Positions 50,649 to 58,248 of a DNA stretch of 64,000 nt are shown here, piece by piece. A model generated the notes under the pieces. That model was not told the DNA's origin and did not search any database. It worked only from the letters and a program-made list of their open reading frames with translations. Both the position numbers and the translations under genes were made by a program. This DNA comes from Streptomyces sp. NRRL S-87 (GTDB lineage Bacteria; Actinomycetota; Actinomycetes; Streptomycetales; Streptomycetaceae). The stretch's first letter is position 1, and each line of letters starts with the position of its first letter. The stretch is from positions 1 to 64,000 of the forward strand of contig NZ_JOGB01000001.1 in assembly GCF_000719335.1 (NCBI RefSeq), written 5' to 3'.

Positions 50649-53162
50649 ATGCAACGTACGAACCAGCCGATCCCGTCCGGCGCCGTGCCGGACGGACTGC
50701 TCCACCGGGCCGGCCGCGGCTGCGCCCGCCGTCCCTGGTTCGTGGTCGCGGTCTGGCTGGTGGCCCTGCTCGCGGCCGTCGGCGCCGACCGGGCCTGGGG
50801 CGGGGACTACGAGGACGACTTCACGCTCCCCGGGACCTCCGTGCAGACCGGCTCCGACCTGCTGGACGCCCACGGCGGGGCCGCCGCCCGGGGCGTACCC
50901 GCCCAGGTCGTGCTGTCGGCCGGCCGCGCCGGCGACCGGCTCGCCGCGCACGGGGAGGCCGTGCGGGCGGCCGGGCAGCGGCTGGCGGCCCTGCCCGAGG
51001 TCATCTCCGTGGCCGACCCGCTGGCGACCCCCGGCGCGGTCACCGCGGACGGCCGCACCGGCTACTACACCGTGCGGTTCGCCTCGAACCCCATCCGGTT
51101 CGACAAGGCCTACGTGGAACGGGTCGACGGGGCGGTCGCACCGCTGCGCGCGGACGGGGTCACCGTCGAGTACGGCGGGCCCCTCGGCCGGCTCGCCGCC
51201 CCCACCGGTGCCGACCGGGCCTCCGAGGCCATCGGCGTCATCACCGCCGTCATCGTCCTGCTGCTGGGCTTCGGCAGCGTGGCCGCGGCCGCGTTCCCGC
51301 TGGTCAGCGCGATCGTCGGGCTGATCATCGGCCTGGCCGGGCTCGGGCTGCTGGCCGCCGGCCTCGACTTCGCCGCCGTCTCGCCGACCCTCGCGGTGAT
51401 GATGGGCCTCGGCGTGGGCCTGGACTACTCGCTGTTCCTGGTGACCCGGCACCGCAAGCTGCTCCACTCCGTGCCCGACCCGGCCGAGGCCGCCGGCCGC
51501 GCCGTCGCCACCAGCGGCCGTGCCGTGCTGGTCGCCGCCCTGACGGTGACGGCCGCCCTGGCCGGCCTCTTCGCCTCCGGTGTCGGCTTCATCGGGATGC
51601 TCGGCGTCGCGGCCGGCGTCACCGTCCTGACCGGCGCGCTCGCCGCGCTCACCCTGACCCCCGCCCTGCTGGGCCTGGCCGGCCGGCGCATCGACCGACT
51701 GCGCGTGCGCACCCCCGTCGACGAGCCGGACGCGGACGCGTACGGCGCCGGCCGCCGGGACACGTCCGGGGACCGGACCGGGCCCGCGACGAGGACCGGG
51801 ACCGCAACCACGACCCCGACCACGACCACGACCCCCACCACGACCACGACCGGCACCGGGACCGGGGAGGCGGCCGTGGACGGTCCGCCAGGCCAGGACG
51901 TGTGGCAGCGCTGGGCCGCGGTCGTGGGCCGCCGCCCCTGGACCTTCCTGCTGCTCGGCACCGCGCTGCTCGCGCTGCTCGCCGTACCCGCCGCCGGGAT
52001 GCGGCTCGGCCACGTCGACGCCGGCGCCTCGCCCACCACCGCCACCGAGCGCCGCGCCTACGACCTGGTCGCCGACGGCTTCGGCCCCGGCGCGAACGGG
52101 ACGGCCACCGTCGTCGTCACCCTCGACAAGAACGGCACCACCCCCGACGCGCGGACCCGCCTCGCGAAGGACCTCCACCAGGCGCTCACCCACACGCCCG
52201 GGGTCGCCTCGGCCACCCCGCCCGTGCCCACCGCGGACGGCGCCCTGCTCGTCTCCACCGTGACGCCCGCCGGCGCCCCGCAGGACCGGGCCACCGCCGA
52301 CCTGCTGCACCGGCTGACGGACCGGACCCTCCCCGACGCCCTCGACCCGTACCACGCCACCGGGTACGTCACGGGGCAGACCGCGGCCCAGCAGACCTTC
52401 CGGGACGTGCTCGCCGACCGTCTCCCGCTGGTCGTCGGCCTGGTCGTCGCGGCGGCGTTCGTCCTCCTGCTGGCCGTGTTCCGCAGCCCGCTGGTCGCGC
52501 TCAAGGCGGCGCTGCTCAACCTGCTGTCGATCGCCGCCTCGTACGGGGTCGTCGTCGCGGTCTTCCAGTGGGGCTGGGGCTCGTCGCTGCTGGGCCTGGA
52601 CGAGACGGTGCCCGTCGAGTCCTACGTGCCGACGATGATGTTCGCGATCGTCTTCGGACTCTCCATGGACTACGAGGTGTTCCTGCTGTCCCGGATCCGG
52701 GAGTACTGGCTGGCCGGCCGGGACAACCAGGCCGCCGTCGCCGCCGGACTGGCCTCCACCGCCCGGGTCATCACCTGTGCCGCGCTCATCATGACCAGCG
52801 TCTTCCTCGCGTTCCTGCTCTCGGAGAACCCGGTGGTCAAGATGCTCGCGCTGGGTCTCGGCGTCAGCGTCGTCCTCGACGCCACCGTGGTCCGACTGCT
52901 CCTGGTCCCGACGACGATGAACCTGCTCGGCCGCGCCAACTGGTGGATCCCGGCCTGGCTGGACCGCCTGCTGCCGCACCTCGATCCGGAGGGCGGCCCC
53001 CCGCCCGCCGACCCCGCCGTCGGACCGGCACCGGCGGCCACGGACACCAAGGCAGGACGCGAAGGCCGGGAGTCCCTCCACGACCGACGAGCCGGCGCGG
53101 ACGGACCCGGGGCGCCGGACCCGGCCGCCACTGCCCACCCGATACCGGAGGTACGCCCATGA
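50649..53162 (+). CDS. MMPL/RND-type membrane transporter
   Basis: This 837-residue protein has the MMPL plan: a first helix near 29-47, an extracytoplasmic domain with GGDYEDDFTLPGTSVQTGSDLL, five helices (about 190-360), a cytoplasmic loop carrying a Thr-rich run (about 375-405), and the second half with a similar helix set and FGLSMDYEVFLLSRIREYW. MMPL proteins export lipids, siderophores or drugs by proton motive force. The ATG at 50649 follows a GAGGA site; an in-frame upstream ATG at 50583 is possible. It is divergent from the response regulator. Confidence 0.88.
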   Translation: MQRTNQPIPSGAVPDGLLHRAGRGCARRPWFVVAVWLVALLAAVGADRAWGGDYEDDFTLPGTSVQTGSDLLDAHGGAAARGVPAQVVLSAGRAGDRLAAHGEAVRAAGQRLAALPEVISVADPLATPGAVTADGRTGYYTVRFASNPIRFDKAYVERVDGAVAPLRADGVTVEYGGPLGRLAAPTGADRASEAIGVITAVIVLLLGFGSVAAAAFPLVSAIVGLIIGLAGLGLLAAGLDFAAVSPTLAVMMGLGVGLDYSLFLVTRHRKLLHSVPDPAEAAGRAVATSGRAVLVAALTVTAALAGLFASGVGFIGMLGVAAGVTVLTGALAALTLTPALLGLAGRRIDRLRVRTPVDEPDADAYGAGRRDTSGDRTGPATRTGTATTTPTTTTTPTTTTTGTGTGEAAVDGPPGQDVWQRWAAVVGRRPWTFLLLGTALLALLAVPAAGMRLGHVDAGASPTTATERRAYDLVADGFGPGANGTATVVVTLDKNGTTPDARTRLAKDLHQALTHTPGVASATPPVPTADGALLVSTVTPAGAPQDRATADLLHRLTDRTLPDALDPYHATGYVTGQTAAQQTFRDVLADRLPLVVGLVVAAAFVLLLAVFRSPLVALKAALLNLLSIAASYGVVVAVFQWGWGSSLLGLDETVPVESYVPTMMFAIVFGLSMDYEVFLLSRIREYWLAGRDNQAAVAAGLASTARVITCAALIMTSVFLAFLLSENPVVKMLALGLGVSVVLDATVVRLLLVPTTMNLLGRANWWIPAWLDRLLPHLDPEGGPPPADPAVGPAPAATDTKAGREGRESLHDRRAGADGPGAPDPAATAHPIPEVRP

Positions 53163-53968
53163 GCCCCACCACCCCCACCACACCCGCGACCGCCGGCCCC
53201 CGGCCGGGCGGAGCCTCCGCCCGGGTCGCGCCCGACCGCCCGCCGCGCTCCCGGCTCCGACGCCGGCGCGCCCGACTCCTCGGCGGCCTCCTCGGCGCCG
53301 TGGTGCTGGCGGGCACCGCCGAGTACGCCGCGACCGCGGTCGTCGAGGACCGGGTCGAGGACGCCCTCCGACCGCGCCTGGGGGCGACCCACGCGGACCT
53401 GTCGGGATCCGGCCTGCTCGCCCTGCTCCGCGGCCGCGCCGACGGCGTCACCGTCACCGGGGACCACGCCATGATCGGCCCGGTCACCGGCGCCTCCGTC
53501 GACCTCCGCCTGGACGGCATCGACGTCCACCGGGGTGCGCACGACGCCGCTGCGGTCGACTCCGTCCACGGCCGCATCACGGTGCCCACCGGCGCGGTCC
53601 GCTCCTGGCTCGCGTCCGCGAGCCCCGCCCTGGCACCCACCGACGTGGCCACCGACCCGGCCGCCGGCACCCTCCGCCTGGGCCTCGGCCCCGGCGGCGC
53701 CGTCACGGTGACGCTCCGCCCCGAACTGCACGACGGCCGCTTCCGGTTCGCCCTGGTCGGGGCGACCGTCATGGGTGCTCCGGCCCCCGAGCGCCTCACC
53801 CGCCTCATCGAGGACCGCCTCGCTGCCGCTCCGGCGACGCCCGGGGCCGGGACGGTGACCCCGCTCCCAGGACTGGCACCCACCTCCGTACGCGTCACGC
53901 CCCGGGGCATCGAGGTCGCCCTGGACGGCACCCCCACCGCCGAACCGGGCCCCTCAACGGGCCCTTGA
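53159..53968 (+). CDS. DUF2993/LmeA-like membrane-anchored protein
   Basis: This 269-residue protein has a short cytoplasmic Arg-rich start, one transmembrane helix (about 41-61) and an extracytoplasmic domain beginning VVEDRVEDALRPRLGATHADLSGSGLLALLRGRADGVTVTGDHAMIGPVTGASVDLRLDGI. This resembles the DUF2993/LmeA family linked to cell-envelope lipid metabolism in actinobacteria. It overlaps the MMPL stop by ATGA, so the two probably act together on an envelope lipid. Confidence 0.8.
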   Translation: MSPTTPTTPATAGPRPGGASARVAPDRPPRSRLRRRRARLLGGLLGAVVLAGTAEYAATAVVEDRVEDALRPRLGATHADLSGSGLLALLRGRADGVTVTGDHAMIGPVTGASVDLRLDGIDVHRGAHDAAAVDSVHGRITVPTGAVRSWLASASPALAPTDVATDPAAGTLRLGLGPGGAVTVTLRPELHDGRFRFALVGATVMGAPAPERLTRLIEDRLAAAPATPGAGTVTPLPGLAPTSVRVTPRGIEVALDGTPTAEPGPSTGP

Positions 53969-54022
53969 CCGGACCCGCACACCACGCGGCGGCCGGCACC
54001 CACCCTCCACCCCCCCACCACC

Positions 54023-55171
54023 TCACCTCCCGCGCCAAATCCCCAGATACGCCTCGCGGTAGCCGGGCGGGTCCCAGGACGTGGCCCCGCCGCTGTTCGC
54101 GGCCGTCACCACGTGGACGGGCGCCACGTACCCGCTCGCCGGCCGGCCCGCGAACGCGCGGTTGAACTCGTCCACGATCTGCCAGCCCTGCTGGGTCAGC
54201 GGCTCCGGCACGGTGGCCGCCTGGTACTGCCGGCTGTTGATGCGCTGGAAGGCGGACGGGTCGCCGTCGCCCGCGCCGATGTTGAACGGCGGCCCCGCCC
54301 CGGGCAGTCCGGCGGCCCGCAGCGCGGGGGCCGCGTCCGCGAAGTACAGGTCGTTGATCGCCACGGAGTACGTCCAGCGGCGCCCGAACCGGGACACCAG
54401 CGAGGACACCTGCTGCGGGGTGCGCTGGGTCGCGTCCGGGATGGGAATGTTCTCCGTCGCCAGCAGCCGCACCCCGCCACAGCGGGCCAACTGCCGTTTG
54501 ATCAGATCGGACTTGCGGTGGGCGAACGGGATCGAGTCGTCGGTGAAGACGACCACCCCGGCGGATCCGCGGGACCGGGCGACGACCCAGTCCGCACTGA
54601 TCCGAGCCACGTCCGCCACCTCCGTGGTGATGTTGGTGAACAGCTTCGGCCGCGTGCTCGGTCCCGGGGTGCTGACGGAGTGCCAGCCGATCAGCGGGAT
54701 GCCCGCGGCCGTGGCGCGTGCGGTCTGCTGGGCCGTCAGCAGGGGGTCGAACCCGCCCAGCGCGATGCCCGAGGGCCTCAGCGTCACGGCCTGGCTGAGC
54801 GCTGCCTGGATGCCGGCCGGGGTGCCCTGGCCGTCGATGACCCGCACCCGCCAGCCGATGGCGGCCGCACCCTGCCGCAGCCCCTGGGCGACACCGGCGA
54901 CACCGGGGTTGGTCATGGTCTGGGCGACGTAGACGAGGGTCTTGTCCGGTACCGCCGCCGGCCCGGTGGTGGGGCCGGTCCAGGACGTGTCGGTACGTTC
55001 CGCCCGCGCGACGGCCGCCGTCGCCGCCGCGAGCGCGGCGGGGCAGCCGGTGGCCGTGGCCGTGGCCGGGGCGGAGGCCGGCGGGGACCCGCCGGTGCAG
55101 CCCGCGACGAGGCCGGCGGCGGCCGTCCACAGGACCACGGCGGCGCGGACGGCGGTGCGCTTCGGGTACAC
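54023..55171 (-). CDS. Sugar-type ABC transporter substrate-binding lipoprotein
   Basis: This 382-residue protein begins with a lipoprotein signal (lipobox LVAGC) and a Thr/Ala/Pro-rich linker. A type I periplasmic-binding fold follows: KTLVYVAQTMTNPGVAGVAQGLRQGAAAIGWRVRVIDGQG, PSGIALGGFD, and GVVVFTDDS. It is in the leftward operon with a ribose-type permease and double ATPase, so it captures a carbohydrate or similar ligand for import. The GTG at 55171 follows AGGAGCGAG. Confidence 0.88.
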   Translation of the reverse strand: MYPKRTAVRAAVVLWTAAAGLVAGCTGGSPPASAPATATATGCPAALAAATAAVARAERTDTSWTGPTTGPAAVPDKTLVYVAQTMTNPGVAGVAQGLRQGAAAIGWRVRVIDGQGTPAGIQAALSQAVTLRPSGIALGGFDPLLTAQQTARATAAGIPLIGWHSVSTPGPSTRPKLFTNITTEVADVARISADWVVARSRGSAGVVVFTDDSIPFAHRKSDLIKRQLARCGGVRLLATENIPIPDATQRTPQQVSSLVSRFGRRWTYSVAINDLYFADAAPALRAAGLPGAGPPFNIGAGDGDPSAFQRINSRQYQAATVPEPLTQQGWQIVDEFNRAFAGRPASGYVAPVHVVTAANSGGATSWDPPGYREAYLGIWRGR

Positions 55172-55281
55172 GGTGCTCGCTCCTGACGTGGGGTGCGGGG
55201 ACTGGGCGGGGGCCGGGGGCACGGGGTGCGGCCGTGAGCCGCAGCGCGACGGCGGCGGTGGGGAAGGTGCCGCCGCCCGCT

Positions 55282-56409
55282 CTACGGGGGTGCGTCCCGC
55301 GGCGGAGCTTCCTGCGGTGGTGGTCCTCCACGCCCGGAAGTCCCCGCGCCCCCGGACCTCCTCCCACCCCCGGAAGTCCCCCCGCCCGCCGCTCCCGCCC
55401 CGCCGCCCTCCCCGGACGTCCCCCCACCCGGCCCCGCCCGGGTCCGCAGCCGCCGCCGGGCGGCGTAGCCGGACAGCCCGACGGCCAGCAGCAGGGTGCA
55501 GCCGTTGAACAGCGGAGTGGCCCAGAACTCGGCGCCGAGCTGGCCGATTCCGGCGAGGCCGACGGCGAGCACGCCGACGGCCACGAGGGTGCCGAGCGCG
55601 TTGGCCCGCCCGGGATGGACCGTCGTCGAGCCGAGCAGGGCGCCGACGAACGCCGGCAGCAAGTAGTCCAGCCCCACGCTCGGATTGCCGATCTGCTGCT
55701 GCGCCGCCAGCAGCACCCCCGCGATCCCCACGAACAGGCCCGATCCGGCGAAGGCGTAGACGGAGTACCGGCGGGTCGGGATGCCGAGCATGCGGGCGGC
55801 CCGCGGGTTGGAGCCCACGACGTACAGGTACCGGCCGATCGGCAGCCGCTCCAGCACCACCCACAGCACGGCGACGGCGGCCAGGACGTAGAAGGCGGGC
55901 ACCGGCAGGCCGAGGAACCGGGCGTCGTACAGGTCGGTGAAGCCGGCCGGCAGGCCGTCCGGGCCGGGCACGATCCGGCCGCCGTCCGTCAGCCGGCCGG
56001 TGACGGCGTACATGATGCTGCCGGTGCCGAGCGTGGCGATCAGGGAGTCGATCCGGGCGAATTCGACGACCGCCCCGTTCAGGGCCCCGGCGAGCACTCC
56101 GCCCACGACGACGACGGCGCAGGCGAGCGGCCACGGCACCCCCTCCTCGACGATCAGGTGCATCACCAGGACGTGGGCCAGCCCCAGTCCGTAGCCGATG
56201 GACAGGTCGAACCTGCCCGAGGCGATGGGGATCGTCGCGCCGAGCGCGAGCAGCGCCGGGACGGACTGGTTGGAGAGGATCGAGGACACGTTGTCCCGGG
56301 TGGGGAAGGTGTCCGGCAGAGCCAGGGAGAAGGCCACGAACAGCAGCGCGGCCAGTCCCGCCAGGCCGTACCTGCCGATCGGGTGCCCGCGCGCGGACCA
56401 GCGCGTCAC
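55282..56409 (-). CDS. Sugar-type ABC transporter permease (RbsC-like)
   Basis: This 375-residue membrane protein has about eight to ten hydrophobic helices and the RbsC-family block LALGATIPIASGRFDLSIGYGLGLAHVLVM, plus FARIDSLIATLGTGSIMYAVTGRLT and GSNPRAARMLGIPTRRYSVYAFAGSGLF. It forms the import channel with the ATPase at 56406. The C-terminal 50 residues are an unusual Gly/Ala/Arg/Pro-rich tail. The GTG start overlaps the ATPase stop by GTGA. The 110 bases between it and the binding protein are mostly its downstream leader. Confidence 0.88.
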   Translation of the reverse strand: MTRWSARGHPIGRYGLAGLAALLFVAFSLALPDTFPTRDNVSSILSNQSVPALLALGATIPIASGRFDLSIGYGLGLAHVLVMHLIVEEGVPWPLACAVVVVGGVLAGALNGAVVEFARIDSLIATLGTGSIMYAVTGRLTDGGRIVPGPDGLPAGFTDLYDARFLGLPVPAFYVLAAVAVLWVVLERLPIGRYLYVVGSNPRAARMLGIPTRRYSVYAFAGSGLFVGIAGVLLAAQQQIGNPSVGLDYLLPAFVGALLGSTTVHPGRANALGTLVAVGVLAVGLAGIGQLGAEFWATPLFNGCTLLLAVGLSGYAARRRLRTRAGPGGGTSGEGGGAGAAGGGTSGGGRRSGGAGTSGRGGPPPQEAPPRDAPP

Positions 56410-57998
56410 GGGGTCGTCGGGCTTCCGGTGATCGCGGGCAGGGCGGAGGCGGCGTGGGTGAGTGCGGCCGGTGTCAGGCCGGCGCCGGAGAGTTCGGCGG
56501 TGACCGATCCGCGCACGAACACCAGGGCGCGGTGGCAGAGGTCCGCGACCTCCTCGAAGTCCGTGGACACCAGCAGGACCGCCAGCCCGTCGGCGGCGGC
56601 CCCGTCGAGGATCCGGTGGACGGCCGCCTTGGCGCCGACGTCCACGCTCGCGGTCGGCTCCTCCAGCACCAGCAGCCGCAGCCGCCCGCGCAGCCACCGG
56701 CCGACGACGACCCGCTGCTGGTGCCCGCCGGACAGGGTGGCCAGCGGGGCCTCGGTGTCGCGCGGGCGCACCCCGAACCGTTCGACCAGGGCGGCGGCCT
56801 CGCGCCGTTCACCCCGCGGGCCCAGCCAGTGCCAGGCCGGCACACCGGCCGCTCGGGGGTTGGCGAGGAGGTTCTCCCGCACCGTCAGGTCCGGGGCGCA
56901 GCCCTCCTCTTGACGGTTGGCGGCCACCAGGGCGACGCCCCGGGCGACCGCCGCCGACACGCTGCGCGGCCGGTACGGCCGGCCGTCGAGCAGCGCGCGC
57001 CCGCCGAGCAGGGGCAGGGCGCCGGCCACGGCGCGTCCCAGGTGCATGTGGCCGGCGCCGGTCAGGCCCACCAGACCGAGGATCTCGCCGGGCGCGAGGG
57101 CCAGGCCGACCGGGGCGGTGCGCTCCGTCGTCACGGCGTCGAGGCGCAGTACGGGCGGCCGGCCGGCGCGCACCGGGGCGGCGGGGCCGGTGCCGGCGCG
57201 CACCGGGGCGGCCGGGCCGCGGCCGGTCGGCGCGGCACCCGCGATGTCCGCGACCAGCCGGGCGGGGCCGTACCCGGCCAGCGGGCCGCGGCTGACCACG
57301 GCGCCGTCCCGCAGGACGGCGAACGCGTCCGCGACCCGGTACACCTCGTCGAGCCGGTGGCTGACGTACAGCACGCCGTGGCCCCGGTCGCGCAGCCCGT
57401 GCAGGGCGTCGAACAACCGGGCGCAGTCCGCGGCCGGGAGCGTGGCCGTCGGCTCGTCGAGGACGAACAGCTCCGCCCGGCGGGCCAGGGCCCGGGCGAT
57501 GGCGACCAGGGACCGCTCGGCGGGCGGGAGGTCGGCGATCCGGGCGCCGGGGTCCAGGTGCCCGGCCACGGCCCGCAGGGCCTCGTCGCACCGCTCGCGC
57601 GTCCGGCGCCAGGAGATCAGCCCGCGCCGGCGCGGGTAGCCGGTGCCCAGCGCGATGTTCTCGGCGACCGACATCCACTCCACCAGGGCGAAGTCCTGGT
57701 GGATGAAGGACATCGCCCGGGAGGCCGCCGGCGATCCCAGCGGGTGTCCGGCCACCGTCACTGCGCCCGCGTCGGCCCGGTGCACCCCGGCGAGCACCTT
57801 GATGAGCGTGGACTTGCCCGCGCCGTTGGGGCCGAGGAGGGCGAACGCGCTGCCCCGGTGCAGGTCGAGGTCGACCGCGTCGAGGGCGACGGTCCCGCCG
57901 AACCGCTTGCCGAGGCCGCGGATCCGTACGAGCGGCTGCGCGCCAGCCGGGGGCGGGCGGTCCGTCGGGGTGACGGACGTGTCATGGGCGTCGGGCAC
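56406..57998 (-). CDS. Sugar-type ABC transporter double ATPase (RbsA-like)
   Basis: The 530 residues hold two ABC cassettes. The first is complete (GPNGAGKSTL, Q-loop IHQDFALVEW, ADLPPAERSLVAIARAL signature, LFVLDEPTA). The second has a degenerate Walker A (LVGLTGAGHMHLGR) but a good LSGGHQQRVVVGRWL signature and LLVLEEPTASVDVG, which is normal for this family. A PAAPVRAG tandem repeat lies in the linker. The GTG at 57998 was preferred for the GGAG seven bases upstream; longer in-frame starts extend into non-conserved sequence. Confidence 0.88.
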   Translation of the reverse strand: MPDAHDTSVTPTDRPPPAGAQPLVRIRGLGKRFGGTVALDAVDLDLHRGSAFALLGPNGAGKSTLIKVLAGVHRADAGAVTVAGHPLGSPAASRAMSFIHQDFALVEWMSVAENIALGTGYPRRRGLISWRRTRERCDEALRAVAGHLDPGARIADLPPAERSLVAIARALARRAELFVLDEPTATLPAADCARLFDALHGLRDRGHGVLYVSHRLDEVYRVADAFAVLRDGAVVSRGPLAGYGPARLVADIAGAAPTGRGPAAPVRAGTGPAAPVRAGRPPVLRLDAVTTERTAPVGLALAPGEILGLVGLTGAGHMHLGRAVAGALPLLGGRALLDGRPYRPRSVSAAVARGVALVAANRQEEGCAPDLTVRENLLANPRAAGVPAWHWLGPRGERREAAALVERFGVRPRDTEAPLATLSGGHQQRVVVGRWLRGRLRLLVLEEPTASVDVGAKAAVHRILDGAAADGLAVLLVSTDFEEVADLCHRALVFVRGSVTAELSGAGLTPAALTHAASALPAITGSPTTP

Positions 57999-58248
57999 GG
58001 ACGTCTCCGGAGGCGACCTCGGGCCTCCCGCACGGGAGGATGGGGGCAAAGGGGATGCTACTGGGCGCCAGGCGAGATTCCCGTTCTTTACGGACATCGT
58101 CTTGGCGGACACGGCGGTGAAGGGCACTCCATGACGGGCACTTGCTCACGGCACCTCATGATGGCCACGGTCTGGAAGGGCATTCCACGGCGGGAACGTC
58201 ATGGCGGGAGCTTCCTGACGGGTCGGCGGGCGTCGTCACCGGCGGACG